A stretch of 64,000 bases of DNA from CAZYFH01 sp965249175 (GCA_965249175.1 OZ252227.1:6576285-6640284); one strand, 5' to 3'. Shown: positions 28,084-37,656, numbered from the stretch's first letter. Program-made: numbers and translations. Notes: generated by a model from the letters alone, not told the origin.

Positions 28084-29103
28084 ATGAGCTATCGACACCT
28101 TGCGACCGCGCTGGTCACCGCCGTCGCGGTCGTGTCATCACCGGCCGCCGAGGCACAGTCCACGGACGCGGGCGAGACGCCCCGGACGTCGTGGGGTGCG
28201 CCGGATCTGGGCGGTGTGTGGGACTTCCGCACGACCGTCCCGCTGGAGCGTCCGGACGAGCTGGCCGGGAAGACCGAGCTGACGGCGGAGGAAGCGGCGG
28301 CCCAGAAGGCGCGCGCCGCCGAGTTTCTGGCCGCCGCCCTCGACAGCCCCCCGCCGGAGGGTGACCCGGGCGGATACAACGCATTCTGGTTCGACACGCA
28401 GGGGCTGATCGACGACCGCCGGACGTCGTTGATCGTGGACCCGCCGGACGGGAAGCTCCCGCCGCTCACGCCGAACGCGGTGAGCCAGGTCGCGTCGCTC
28501 TCCGAGGATTTGCCGGCGCCCCTGCCTCTTCGCTATCGAGTGGGCGGGAGCGGCGTCGACGGCCACGAGGATCGCGGCCTGGCCGAACGATGCCTGTTGG
28601 GGTTCGCGAACGGGCCGCCGTTGACTCCCGGCGGCTACAACCAGAACGTCCAGGTGTTTCAGACCGCCGACCACGTGGTGGTTCTCAACGAGATGGTGCA
28701 CGATCCACGCATCATCCCGCTGGACGGACGCCCGCACCTGTCGGACGACCTGCGGCAGTGGAACGGCGACGCGCGGGGGCACTGGGACGGCGACACCCTC
28801 GTCATCGAGAGCACGAACTTCACCGACAAGACGGCAAGCTTCATCAACGGCTTCACGGCGCTGGGCATCGGTAACAACCTCCGCTTGATCGAGCGTCTGA
28901 CGCGGGTCAACGCCGACGTGCTGCGCTACGAGTTCACGGTCCACGACCCGACCACGTTCACCCGGCCGTTCACGGCCGCCATTCCACTGCGCAAATCGGA
29001 CGCCCCGATCTTCGAGTACGCGTGTCATGAGGGGAACTACGGCTTGCTGAACATCCTGCGCGGCGCGCGCGAGGACGAGCGGGCGGCGGCAACGCAGCGG
29101 TAA
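28084..29103 (+). CDS. Secreted protein of GVWDFRT/EYACHEGNYG family, copy 2 (tandem 1 of 3)
   Basis: 339 residues with signal peptide (LVTAVAVVSSPAAEAQ). Mature start TPRTSWGAPDLGGVWDFRTT is nearly identical in the next two genes. Conserved blocks: DDRRTSLIVDPPDGKLPPL, RCLLGFANGPPLTPGGYNQN, VVVLNEMVHDPRIIPLDGRP, GHWDGDTLVIESTNFTDKT, FEYACHEGNYGLLNILRGAR. No haem, metal-site signature or membrane anchor recognised. AGGAGG gives a strong ribosome-binding site. Function unknown; neighbouring PQQ enzymes suggest a role in the same exported pathway. Confidence 0.85.
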   Translation: MSYRHLATALVTAVAVVSSPAAEAQSTDAGETPRTSWGAPDLGGVWDFRTTVPLERPDELAGKTELTAEEAAAQKARAAEFLAAALDSPPPEGDPGGYNAFWFDTQGLIDDRRTSLIVDPPDGKLPPLTPNAVSQVASLSEDLPAPLPLRYRVGGSGVDGHEDRGLAERCLLGFANGPPLTPGGYNQNVQVFQTADHVVVLNEMVHDPRIIPLDGRPHLSDDLRQWNGDARGHWDGDTLVIESTNFTDKTASFINGFTALGIGNNLRLIERLTRVNADVLRYEFTVHDPTTFTRPFTAAIPLRKSDAPIFEYACHEGNYGLLNILRGAREDERAAATQR

Positions 29104-29116
29104 GAAGGAACATCAC

Positions 29117-30130
29117 ATGAACCGTAGAAACCTGGTTACGTTGCTGGCGGTGTTGGCGGTCGCGGGACTGGCATCACGCGCCGTCGCCGGCCAATCGACA
29201 GACGCGGGTCAAACGCCCCGGACGTCGTGGGGTGCGCCCGACTTGGGCGGCGTATGGGACTTCCGCACGACCACGCCGCTCGAACGACCGGACGAGCTCG
29301 CGGGTAAGTCCGAGCTGACGGCGGAGGAAGCGGCGGCGCAGAAAGCGCGGGCGAGCGAGTTCCTGGTCGACCGGCCACCGCCGGAGGGTGACCCGGGCGC
29401 GTACAACGTGTTTTGGTTCGACACCCCGGGACTGGTCGACGATCGGCGCACGTCGCTGATCGTGGACCCACCCGACGGGAAGCTCCCGCCGCTCACGCCG
29501 AACGCGGTGAACCAGGTCGGCTCGCTGGCCGAGGACGTGCCGGGCCCCCTGCCCATTCGCTATCGCGCGGGCGGGAGCGGCGTGGACGGACCAGAGGATC
29601 GGGGCCTCGCCGAGCGGTGCCTGCTGGGATTCGCGAACGGGCCGCCACTCACCCCAGGCGGTTACAACCAGAACGTACAGGTGTTCCAGACACCCGACCA
29701 CGTGGTCATTCTCAACGAGATGGTGCACGACCCGCGCATTGTCCCGCTGGACGGGCGCGAGCATCTCTCCGACGATGTACGGCAGTGGAACGGCGACGCG
29801 CGAGGCCACTGGGATGGCGACACCCTCGTGATCGAAAGCACGAACTTCACCGACAAGACGGCGAGCTTTACGCCCAACGCCCTGGCGGCGATGGGCACCG
29901 GCGACAACCTCCGCTTGATCGAGCGTCTGACGCGGGTCAATGCCGACGTGCTGCGCTACGAGTTCACCGTGCATGACCCGACCACGTTCACCCGGCCGTT
30001 CACGGCCGCGATCCCACTGCGCAAATCGGCGGCCCCGATCTTCGAGTACGCGTGTCACGAGGGGAACTACGGCTTGCTGAACATCCTGCGCGGTGCGCGG
30101 GAGGAAGAGCAGGCCGCGGCCCAGCAGTAG
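29117..30130 (+). CDS. Secreted protein of GVWDFRT/EYACHEGNYG family, copy 3 (tandem 2 of 3)
   Basis: 337 residues; signal peptide (LLAVLAVAGLASRAVAGQ). Starts 13 nt after copy 2 with GAAGGA upstream. Very similar to copies 2 and 4 through the mature region, including TPRTSWGAPDLGGVWDFRTT and FEYACHEGNYGLLNILRGAR, with a short gap relative to copy 2 where that gene has FLAAALDS. Stretches of identical DNA between the copies, especially near the 3' ends, point to tandem duplication with possible gene conversion. Confidence 0.85.
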   Translation: MNRRNLVTLLAVLAVAGLASRAVAGQSTDAGQTPRTSWGAPDLGGVWDFRTTTPLERPDELAGKSELTAEEAAAQKARASEFLVDRPPPEGDPGAYNVFWFDTPGLVDDRRTSLIVDPPDGKLPPLTPNAVNQVGSLAEDVPGPLPIRYRAGGSGVDGPEDRGLAERCLLGFANGPPLTPGGYNQNVQVFQTPDHVVILNEMVHDPRIVPLDGREHLSDDVRQWNGDARGHWDGDTLVIESTNFTDKTASFTPNALAAMGTGDNLRLIERLTRVNADVLRYEFTVHDPTTFTRPFTAAIPLRKSAAPIFEYACHEGNYGLLNILRGAREEEQAAAQQ

Positions 30131-30144
30131 GAGGAGAAACTCAC

Positions 30145-31161
30145 ATGAGGCATCGACTTTTCGTGACGGCGTTGGCAGGAATCGCGGTCGTCGCGCTTGC
30201 GCCCGTGGATGCGGCGGCGCAGTCGACCGACGCGGGCGACACGCCCCGGACATCGTGGGGTGCGCCCGACCTGGGCGGCGTGTGGGACTTCCGCACGACG
30301 ACGCCGCTGGAGCGACCGGACGAGCTAGAGGGGCAGACCGAGCTGACGGCCGAGGAAGCGGCGGCGCAGAAGGCGCGGGCGAACGAGTTCCTGGTCGACC
30401 GGCCACCGCCGGAGGGTGACCCGGGCGGCTACAACGTGTTCTGGGTGGATACGCCGGGTGTGGTGGACGACCGCCGCACATCGCTGATCGTGGACCCGCC
30501 GGACGGCAAGCTTCCGCCGCTCGTCGCGGGGGCCATCCACCAGGTCGGGTCCCTATCTGAGGATGTCCCGGGAGTCGGCCCCGTTCGGTATCGCGCCGGC
30601 GGGAGCGGCGTGGATGCGCCGGAGGATCGCGGCCTCGCCGAGCGATGCCTTCTGGGGTTCGCACACGGACCGCCCTTGACGCCCGGCGGCTATAACCAGA
30701 ACGTGCAACTGTTCCAGACCCCCGACCACGTGGTCATTCTCAACGAGATGGTGCACGACCCGCGCATCATTCCCCTTGACGGGCGCCCGCACCTGCCGGT
30801 CGACGTGGTGCAATGGAATGGTGATGCCCGCGGGCATTGGGAGGGCGACACGCTGGTCATCGAGAGCACGAATTTCAACGGCCAGACGTCGAGCTTCACG
30901 CCCAATGCGATGGTGGCCATGGGCACCGGCGAGCACCTACGTCTGACGGAGCGGCTGACGCGCGTCAACGCCGGCGTGCTGCGCTACGAGTTCACCGTCG
31001 AGGACCCGACGACGTTCACCCGACCGTTCACGGCGGCGATTCCGATGCGCAAGTCGCCGGTGCCGATCTTCGAGTACGCGTGTCACGAGGGGAACTACGG
31101 GTTGCTGAATATCCTGCGCGGCGCGCGTGACGATGAGCGCGCGGCAGCGGCCCAGCAGTAG
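30145..31161 (+). CDS. Secreted protein of GVWDFRT/EYACHEGNYG family, copy 4 (tandem 3 of 3)
   Basis: 338 residues from ATG 30145, which has AGGAG upstream and opens a signal peptide (LAGIAVVALAPVDAAAQ); the frame extends further upstream into copy 3 and that part was excluded. Carries all family blocks. Differences from copies 2 and 3 include VAGAIHQVGSLSEDVPG and NFNGQTSSF. Last gene of the tandem run, convergent with the VOC protein gene 34 nt further on. Confidence 0.85.
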   Translation: MRHRLFVTALAGIAVVALAPVDAAAQSTDAGDTPRTSWGAPDLGGVWDFRTTTPLERPDELEGQTELTAEEAAAQKARANEFLVDRPPPEGDPGGYNVFWVDTPGVVDDRRTSLIVDPPDGKLPPLVAGAIHQVGSLSEDVPGVGPVRYRAGGSGVDAPEDRGLAERCLLGFAHGPPLTPGGYNQNVQLFQTPDHVVILNEMVHDPRIIPLDGRPHLPVDVVQWNGDARGHWEGDTLVIESTNFNGQTSSFTPNAMVAMGTGEHLRLTERLTRVNAGVLRYEFTVEDPTTFTRPFTAAIPMRKSPVPIFEYACHEGNYGLLNILRGARDDERAAAAQQ

Positions 31162-31195
31162 TCGACGCGCGAAGACACGTCGACCAACGGCGCGG

Positions 31196-31567
<372 letters not shown>

Positions 31568-31602
31568 CCGTTGCTCCTCCTCTTGCGGCCAGGGTTGTGT
31601 TG

Positions 31603-32025
31603 CTAGCCCCAGCGATGCAAAAGCGCTCCGTCGCCAACGAGATACCGAACCACGTCGACGACATCGATGACGAGCGAGATGCCCGCGATGATCAGGTAGG
31701 CGTAGACCCACTTCGCGTACAGCGACCCGCGGGGCAACGCATGCCGGCGAGAGACCACCCACGCGTAGGCCGGCGTCCAGCAGACCACGTGGGCGAGGCC
31801 GAGCATCCGGACGTAGCCGACCTGCTCGTAGAGCCACCCCATCGCGATGCCGGCGGCGACGAAGCTCACGATCACGGCGAACGGCTCCGGTCGCACGATC
31901 CACCGCCCTCCGGTGCGACCGACCGCGAAGACCAGGGCCGCGAGGTGGACGAAGCCGAGGAGAAACACCCAGGCCTGCAGCCAGGCCGGTTCGGTGCCAA
32001 TCGCTTCGCCGAGGGTCAGGGGCAC
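31603..32025 (-). CDS. Small integral membrane protein, unknown
   Basis: 140 residues from a GTG at 32025. Four hydrophobic segments: AWVFLLGFVHLAALVFAV, PFAVIVSFVAAGIAMGWLY, GLAHVVCWTPAYAWVVS and AYLIIAGISLVIDVVDVV. No family recognised. Conserved-looking HVVCWTPAY and the last helix-linked charged residues are the only marks. Upstream of the VOC gene by 35 nt, probably co-transcribed. Confidence 0.65.
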   Translation of the reverse strand: MPLTLGEAIGTEPAWLQAWVFLLGFVHLAALVFAVGRTGGRWIVRPEPFAVIVSFVAAGIAMGWLYEQVGYVRMLGLAHVVCWTPAYAWVVSRRHALPRGSLYAKWVYAYLIIAGISLVIDVVDVVRYLVGDGALLHRWG

Positions 32026-32198
32026 GGTGTCTCCGGTCGCGATTATACGCGCGTCGCCCTCGCCCGGGCGGGGGCCGTTTCTATGAGCGCCCGATTATCG
32101 CGGCAGTGTCGCGCGAGGCGCGGTAGGATGCCCGGGAGCCACGGGCTCCTAGACAATCGACCCCTGCGGTGAGTCCGGCAGACTTGAGCGAGGCGATC

Positions 32199-34358
32199 AT
32201 GACAGCCGTTTCTCCACGAACCCGAATGTGTCGCGCGACCACTCCCGGCCTGCGCGTCTTCGGCCTCTGGCTTGGCGCGGCAGCGATGGTGAGCCACGGC
32301 GCGATCGCGCAGGCGGCCCAGGGCCGGATCCAGCGCGAGCCCGCCACCTACACCACCGAGCAGGCCGATGCGGGATTCGCCGCCTACACGCAGCACTGCG
32401 CGTCATGCCACGGCGAGAACTTGGATGACGGCCCCTTCGCCCCGCCGCTCAGGGGCAACACCTTCCGGGTGAAGTGGAGCCCGCGGTCGCTCGAGGCACT
32501 TTTCACCGTCACGCGCACGACGATGCCGGAGGACCGGCCGGGCGCGCTCGGGGACGAGACATACGCGGAGCTCCTCGCACTGATGTTGCAGGAAAACGGG
32601 GTCGAAGCCGGCCCCACGCCGCTGACCGCCGATCTCGACCTGCTAGACGGGATCTCGCCTGGCTGGCAGGCGCAAGGCGCCCTCGCACCGGGTGTCGCGC
32701 TCCCGCCATGGCCCACACGGCGCAACCCGCTTGACCGTATTCGACCGGTGACCGACGCGATGCTCGAGAGCGCCCCCGCCGACGACTGGCTGCTGTGGCG
32801 GCGGAGCTACGACGCGTCCGGTTTCAGTCCGCTCGCGGACATCACCACCGACACAGTCGCCGATCTGCGTCTGGCATGGTCGTGGGCGCTGCCGCTGGGC
32901 CCCAACGAGTCGACGCCGATCGTGCATGACGGCGTTCTGTTCGTGCACGGCTACGGGGACAAGGTCCAAGCGCTCGACGCCGCCAGTGGAGACATGCTCT
33001 GGGAGTATGCCCGGCGGCTCCCGGGAACGGTGTCGCCGAGCCTCAAGCGCGGCATGTCGATCTACGGTGAGCGGCTGTACGTGCCTACCTCGGACCTGCA
33101 TATCGTGGCGCTCGACGTCAGGACCGGCGACGTCGTCTGGGACCAGCAGGTCGGGGATCCGGAGTCCCGCATGCGTCTGACGGGCGGCACGCTCGTCGCC
33201 AACGGCAAGGTCCTGATGGGCACGCAGGGCCAGGGTGGCGGCGGCAACGACATCGTGGCCCTCGACGCCGAAACCGGGGTGGAAGCGTGGCGGTTCGCCA
33301 CCATTGCTCGCCCGGGTGAGCCGGGCGGCAACAGCTGGAACGGCTTGGACCTCGAGCACCGCAGCGGTGCCTCGGTCTGGATCCCGGGGAGCTACGACCC
33401 CACGACCAACCTCGCGTTCTTTGGCACGGGCAACACCTACGACACCGGCCCGCTACGCGATCTGGTCGCCCAGGACGGCGTCACGAACGATGCGCTCTAC
33501 CTGGACACCACGTTGGCGCTGAATCCCGATACCGGTGGACTCGCCTGGCATTTTCAGCACCAGGCGAACGGACAATGGGATCTGGATTGGGCGTTCGAGC
33601 GGCAGGTCATCGAGCTTCCGGTCAACGGCGTCCCGACGCGCGTGGTCGTGACCGCCGGGAAGCAAGCCATTTTCGACATCGTCGAGGCGCGGACCGGCGC
33701 GTACGTGTCATCGCTGGATCTCGGGTTGCAGACGGGGATCACGTTCATCGACCCGGTCACCGGTCGCAAAACGCAGGACCCGTCCCTCATTCCCGGCGAT
33801 GGCGAGACGAAATCGCTCTGTCCACATGTGGGCGGCGGTCGGAGCTGGTCGCCGACCGCGTTCGACCCGAGAACGCAGATCGTCTATGTGCCGATCGTGG
33901 AGGCGTGCATGGATCTCGTGCCGGTGGGTGAGGGCGAGCGCGGCAGCTTGACCACCGGCGTCCGCTGGACCGTCCGACCACGACCGGAGAGCGACGGGAG
34001 CTACGGTCGTCTGGAAGCGATCAATCTCGAGACGAAGGAGACCGTTTGGATCACCCGGCAACGGGCGCCGCAAACCACCGGAGCGCTCGTGACGGCAGGC
34101 GGCCTACTATTCGCCGGGTCGCTGGACCGGCGGTTCAGCGCTTACGACGCGGCCTCCGGCGATCGACTCTGGCACACACGGCTGAGCGACGTGCCAAACG
34201 GCCCGCCAATCACCTACGCGGTCGACGGGCGGCAATACGTCGCCGTCATCACGGGTAGTGGTGGGTATCTCACCCGCGCCTACTCGGTGCTCGCGCCGGA
34301 GATCGAGAGTCCGCCGGACCGGGGCACCGCGCTGTGGGTCTTTGCACGGCCGGAGTGA
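32199..34358 (+). CDS. Quinohaemoprotein-type PQQ dehydrogenase with N-terminal cytochrome c domain
   Basis: About 719 residues from ATG 32199 (GAGCGAGG upstream; GTG 32169 is an alternative). Signal-like leader, then a cytochrome c domain with CASCH at residues 67-71 and LRGNTFRVKWSPRSLEALF, followed by a PQQ propeller (DDWLLWRRSYDASGFSPLAD, VQALDAASGDMLW, IVALDVRTGDVVW, FSAYDAASGDRLW). The haem domain is N-terminal, the reverse of classical type II enzymes, where it is C-terminal. The vicinal cysteines are absent (SPSLKRGMSIYG at that place), yet QANGQWDLDWAFER retains an acidic site. Periplasmic; substrate unknown. Confidence 0.88.
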   Translation: MTAVSPRTRMCRATTPGLRVFGLWLGAAAMVSHGAIAQAAQGRIQREPATYTTEQADAGFAAYTQHCASCHGENLDDGPFAPPLRGNTFRVKWSPRSLEALFTVTRTTMPEDRPGALGDETYAELLALMLQENGVEAGPTPLTADLDLLDGISPGWQAQGALAPGVALPPWPTRRNPLDRIRPVTDAMLESAPADDWLLWRRSYDASGFSPLADITTDTVADLRLAWSWALPLGPNESTPIVHDGVLFVHGYGDKVQALDAASGDMLWEYARRLPGTVSPSLKRGMSIYGERLYVPTSDLHIVALDVRTGDVVWDQQVGDPESRMRLTGGTLVANGKVLMGTQGQGGGGNDIVALDAETGVEAWRFATIARPGEPGGNSWNGLDLEHRSGASVWIPGSYDPTTNLAFFGTGNTYDTGPLRDLVAQDGVTNDALYLDTTLALNPDTGGLAWHFQHQANGQWDLDWAFERQVIELPVNGVPTRVVVTAGKQAIFDIVEARTGAYVSSLDLGLQTGITFIDPVTGRKTQDPSLIPGDGETKSLCPHVGGGRSWSPTAFDPRTQIVYVPIVEACMDLVPVGEGERGSLTTGVRWTVRPRPESDGSYGRLEAINLETKETVWITRQRAPQTTGALVTAGGLLFAGSLDRRFSAYDAASGDRLWHTRLSDVPNGPPITYAVDGRQYVAVITGSGGYLTRAYSVLAPEIESPPDRGTALWVFARPE

Positions 34359-34405
34359 GGACACACCCACCCGGGCGCGGCAGCGAGCCGCTACGCGGGG
34401 TCCGA

Positions 34406-35413
34406 CTACTCGCCCGACCTCCGTTCGATGACACGGGCGCCGCTCAGCGTGCCTTCCATGCCGTAGTTCCCCTCATGGCAGGCGTATTCGTAGATCGGCA
34501 GGTCGCTCAGACGCATCGGGAGCTCCACCGTCCACGGCTCGGTCCAGGTCGTCGGGTCGGTCACCGTGAAGCTGTAGAGCAGGTCGTCTTCGCTGGTTCG
34601 TTGTATGCGCTCGATCAGATGGAGATTCTTGGTCGAATTCCGAAAGCTGGTCTCCCGCAGGAAGTTCCTGGTCTCGATGACGAGTGTGTCTCCCTCCCAG
34701 CGCCCGCGTGACACGCCGGTCCACTGCGGAATCGCGCTGTGGCTGCTGCCGTCGAGCGGGATGATGCGCGGGTTGTGCACCATCTCGTTGAACAAAACGA
34801 CGTGGTCGGCGGTCTGAAAAATCTGCACGTTCATGTTGTAGGCGGCCGGGATCATGGGCGGTCCTGAATTGAAGCCGGTGATGCACCGCTCGCCCAACGG
34901 ACGGTCCTCCGGACCCTCGGTCGGCCGTTGATTGATCCGGACACGCTCGGCGGCCCGCTCGGAGCCCGCGTCGGTCAGCGCCGGGATCCGTCCGTTCGGC
35001 GGATCGACGACCAGCGACGTGCGGCGGGTCTCGACGACGGCCGTCCCACGATCCCACCAGAAGTCGTTGTAGGCGAGCGCGAGGTCCCGGGTCTCCGTCG
35101 TGCCGTTCACCTGGCCGCGGGCCGTGGTCACCTGCTTCTTCTGTTCCCGATCCAGGTCGGCGTTGTTGGCGAGCACGCGTTCGGCGGCGTACTCGGCAAC
35201 TTCCTCCTCTGTCAGGAACTCCTTGTCGGCGAACTCTTCCGGGCGCTCCAGCGGCGTGACCGTCCGGAAATCCCACACGCCGCTCAGGTCGGGGTGTCCG
35301 TCCGCGGTCTTGAGGGGCGACGAGCCGCTGCCGGATTGGGCGGCGACCCCCGCCGGGACGAGCAGCACGAGCGCGACGCCGATGGCAAGAGACGCGAGCG
35401 GTCGGATAGTCAT
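34406..35413 (-). CDS. Secreted protein of GVWDFRT/EYACHEGNYG family, copy 5
   Basis: 335 residues from ATG 35413; signal peptide LAIGVALVLLVPAGVAAQ. Family blocks present: HPDLSGVWDFRTVTPLERPE, ETRRTSLVVDPPNGRIPALT, RCITGFNSGPPMIPAAYNMN, VVLFNEMVHNPRIIPLDGSS, GRWEGDTLVIETRNFLRETS, YEYACHEGNYGMEGTLSGAR. It is closer to copy 1 than to the tandem copies. Convergent with the PQQ dehydrogenase at 32199-34358. Upstream (35414-35559) is non-coding and leads into insertion sequence copy 1. Confidence 0.85.
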   Translation of the reverse strand: MTIRPLASLAIGVALVLLVPAGVAAQSGSGSSPLKTADGHPDLSGVWDFRTVTPLERPEEFADKEFLTEEEVAEYAAERVLANNADLDREQKKQVTTARGQVNGTTETRDLALAYNDFWWDRGTAVVETRRTSLVVDPPNGRIPALTDAGSERAAERVRINQRPTEGPEDRPLGERCITGFNSGPPMIPAAYNMNVQIFQTADHVVLFNEMVHNPRIIPLDGSSHSAIPQWTGVSRGRWEGDTLVIETRNFLRETSFRNSTKNLHLIERIQRTSEDDLLYSFTVTDPTTWTEPWTVELPMRLSDLPIYEYACHEGNYGMEGTLSGARVIERRSGE

Positions 35414-35559
35414 AGTCTGAACCTCGTCGTCATCATCGATAGCGTTGACTGTACCACGAGCGTGGCATCGCGACCACGGCCCCAATGGGCGAGGGCACGG
35501 CTGTGTTCGACCGCGATTGCATCGATTTGCGCCCACGCGGGGCGCCGCGTACGATCGAC

Positions 35560-37035
35560 CTAGCAGCCCGTGGTGAAAGTCCCTATTAGGGATCGACACG
35601 ATCGATCCCGCGTACTACACTGTCGCGCATGGCGATGGGCAAACGACGACGCCGGGCGCGGCAAGCATCGATGTGGGTTCCCACCAGCGACCTGCCTCGC
35701 AGTGCGGCGCATCCGTTCTATCAGCGATTGAATCGGATCCTCGATGACACGGGCTTCGACGCGTTCGTCGAGGCGCAATGCGCGCCGTTCTACGCGGACG
35801 GCGTCGGTCGTCCGAGTCTGGCGCCGGGGCGGTACTTCCGGCTGCTGATGCTCGGCTACTTCGAAGGGCTGGACTCGGAGCGGGCGATCGCGTGGCGGGC
35901 GGCCGATTCGCTGAGCATCCGGCAGTTTCTGGACCTCGAGCTGCACGAGGCGCCGCCGGATCACTCGACGCTGTCGCGCACCCGGCGCCTGATCGACGTC
36001 GAGACCCATCAAGCGGTGTTCACGTGGGTGCTGCAGCAACTGGCCGACGCCCAGCTCGTGACCGGGCGGACCCTCGGCATCGATGCCACGACGTTGGAAG
36101 CGAACGCCGCATTGCGGAGTATCGTGCGCCGGGACACGGGCGAAGGCTACGAGGCGTTTCTGACCGGGCTGGCCGAGGCGTCCGGCATCGTCACGCCGAC
36201 CCGCGCTGAGCTGGCCCGGTTCGACCGGAAACGGAAGAAGAAAGGCTCCAACGACGACTGGACGCATCCGCAGGATCCGGACGCGAAGATCACGAAGCTG
36301 AAGGACGGGCGCACGCACTTGGCGCACACCGCGGAGCATGCGGTGGACCTGGAGACGGGGGCCATCGTCGGCGTCACCGTGCAGGATGCCGACGACGGCG
36401 ATACGACGACGATGGTCGAGACCCTGATCACGGCGGCCGACCACGTCGAAGCCGTCCTGCCGGCCGGCGCCGGTATCGCCGAGGTCGTCGGGGACAAGGG
36501 GTATCACAGTAACGAGACGATGGTGGCGTTCGCCGCGCTCGGCGTGCGCAGTTATGTTTCGGAGCCGGACCGCGGGCGACGCAACTGGACAGGCAAGGCG
36601 GCGGCGCGCGACGCCGTGTACGCGAACCGTCGGCGCATTCGGGGCACGCGTGGGCAACGGCTGCTGCGACGGCGGGGCGAGTTGCTCGAACGCCCCAACG
36701 CGCATCTCTACGAGACCGGGCGGCTGCGCCGGGTGCATCTGCGTGGGCATCCCAACATCCTCAAGCGCGTGCTTGTGCACGTCTGCGGGTTCAATCTTGG
36801 GCTCCTCATGCGGCAGCTGACGGGCGTCGGCACGCCGCGGAGCCTCCAAGGCCGCGCGGTCGCCGTCTTCGAGGCCTTGATCGCTGATCTTGGCCGCCTC
36901 TGGACCCTCGTATCGCCCGCGTGGGCGCGAGATGCGCAAGATCTGCCGCACTCGTCGTTTCTCGACCTTATGACACGGTGTCACGAACACATGCCCCTCG
37001 ACCTACGAAAGGGCGTTTTCACCACGGGCTGCTAG
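35560..37035 (+). mobile_element. Insertion sequence copy 1 (IS5/IS1182-like), 1468 bp plus CTAG flanks
   Basis: CTAG at 35560-35563 and 37032-37035 bracket a 1468-bp element whose ends are inverted repeats beginning CAGCCCGTGGTGAAA (15 bp perfect, then imperfect). CTAG duplication fits the YTAR targets known for IS5-group elements; because CTAG is a palindrome the exact end is ambiguous. The left end carries a small hairpin (TCCCTATTAGGGA at 35580-35592). One transposase gene. Copy 2 at 62501-63976 is inverted and encodes an identical protein. Confidence 0.92.
35629..37035 (+). CDS. Transposase (DUF772 plus DDE domain), copy 1
   Basis: 468 residues. N-terminal DUF772 region (GRYFRLLMLGYFEGLDSERA, HEAPPDHSTLSRTRRLIDVE), then a DDE catalytic core: TLGIDATTLEANAAL (first Asp), VVGDKGYHSNETM (second Asp), and ERPNAHLYETGRLRRVHLRG near the C-terminus (Glu region). 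The last sense codons read out of the terminal repeat (TTGC) and the stop codon TAG is part of the flanking CTAG, so the element needs the target duplication to terminate translation. A 476-codon antisense frame is an artefact of high GC. Confidence 0.92.
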   Translation: MAMGKRRRRARQASMWVPTSDLPRSAAHPFYQRLNRILDDTGFDAFVEAQCAPFYADGVGRPSLAPGRYFRLLMLGYFEGLDSERAIAWRAADSLSIRQFLDLELHEAPPDHSTLSRTRRLIDVETHQAVFTWVLQQLADAQLVTGRTLGIDATTLEANAALRSIVRRDTGEGYEAFLTGLAEASGIVTPTRAELARFDRKRKKKGSNDDWTHPQDPDAKITKLKDGRTHLAHTAEHAVDLETGAIVGVTVQDADDGDTTTMVETLITAADHVEAVLPAGAGIAEVVGDKGYHSNETMVAFAALGVRSYVSEPDRGRRNWTGKAAARDAVYANRRRIRGTRGQRLLRRRGELLERPNAHLYETGRLRRVHLRGHPNILKRVLVHVCGFNLGLLMRQLTGVGTPRSLQGRAVAVFEALIADLGRLWTLVSPAWARDAQDLPHSSFLDLMTRCHEHMPLDLRKGVFTTGC

Positions 37036-37197
37036 TGTCCTGTAACCGTGATTCGCAACATAATTCCTGGGCGGGGCATCCCGCCTGACGGCGGTGCTCC
37101 TCGGTCACATAGGCCCACTATGCTCCCTCGTCGCGCCTTGCCAGCCGGGCGCCGCGCGCCAGGACTTATGCAGCGAATCACGGTTACAGGACACTAG
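37032..37197. mobile_element. MITE-like palindromic element B
   Basis: A 158-bp non-coding element (37036-37193) between CTAG at 37032-37035 and 37194-37197. Ends are inverted repeats: TGTCCTGTAACCGTGATTCG and more, perfect over 21 bp and extending imperfectly to about 36 bp. They differ from the ends of the insertion sequence. The 84-bp core (37155-37072, read on the minus strand) is homologous to elements A and C. It abuts insertion sequence copy 1 and shares its CTAG. Confidence 0.85.
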
Positions 37198-37200
37198 CCC

Positions 37201-37580
37201 GTGAGCACGACGTGTCCCGAATGGCTCCCGACGCACTTGTATCCGTTTGCGCATCGCCACATTGACGTCGACGGCCCGCACCTTCACTACGTGGACGAGG
37301 GCGAGGGACGGCCGCTTCTCTTCGTCCACGGCAACCCCGACTACTCCTTCCTCTTTCGCCAGCAGATCCAGGCGCTCCAGGCGGACTACCGTTGCCTGGC
37401 CGTCGACCTGCCCGGCTTTGGCTCTCGACTGCGGGTCAGGGCGAGCTCCCACGGCTCCAGCAGCTGTTCGCACACAACGAAGCGGTCGTGATTCCCGGCG
37501 CGGGGCATTTCTTCCCGGAGAGCGCGGGCGATGCCATGTCCGCCGCAATGCAGGACTGGTTGGCTCGCATCGACACGTAA
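37201..37580 (+). pseudogene. Haloalkane dehalogenase-like alpha/beta hydrolase remnant with internal deletion
   Basis: From GTG 37201 the N-terminal quarter of an alpha/beta hydrolase is clear (LHYVDEGEGRPLLFVHGNPD, then YSFLFRQQIQAL and LAVDLPGFG). At about nt 37420 it jumps, with a frame change, to the family's C-terminal end (GELPRLQQLFAHNEAVVIPG, AGHFFPESAGDAMSAAMQDW). Roughly 180-200 residues, including the nucleophile elbow, are missing. The N-terminal HGNPDYSFLFR style is that of haloalkane dehalogenases. Non-functional as an enzyme. Begins 3 nt after element B. Confidence 0.8.
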
Positions 37581-37656
37581 CGCTGTCTCGCCAGGTCGGT
37601 CTGGTATCGTCACTCGTGACACGGTCGCGAGGTGTCCGTTCCCTGGAGGCCCGAAT

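Noticed and set aside
31165..31195. Hairpin from two GTCGAC sites between convergent genes as terminator
   Set aside because: Stem too short and the spacing poor; no T-run.
35560..36990. 476-codon open frame antisense to the transposase (also at 62546-63976)
   Set aside because: Mirror of the transposase codon pattern in GC-rich DNA; no known domain, and its ends read through the terminal repeats.
37201..37580. Two separate small genes at 37201-37491 and 37392-37580
   Set aside because: They are the N- and C-terminal parts of one alpha/beta hydrolase with the centre deleted.
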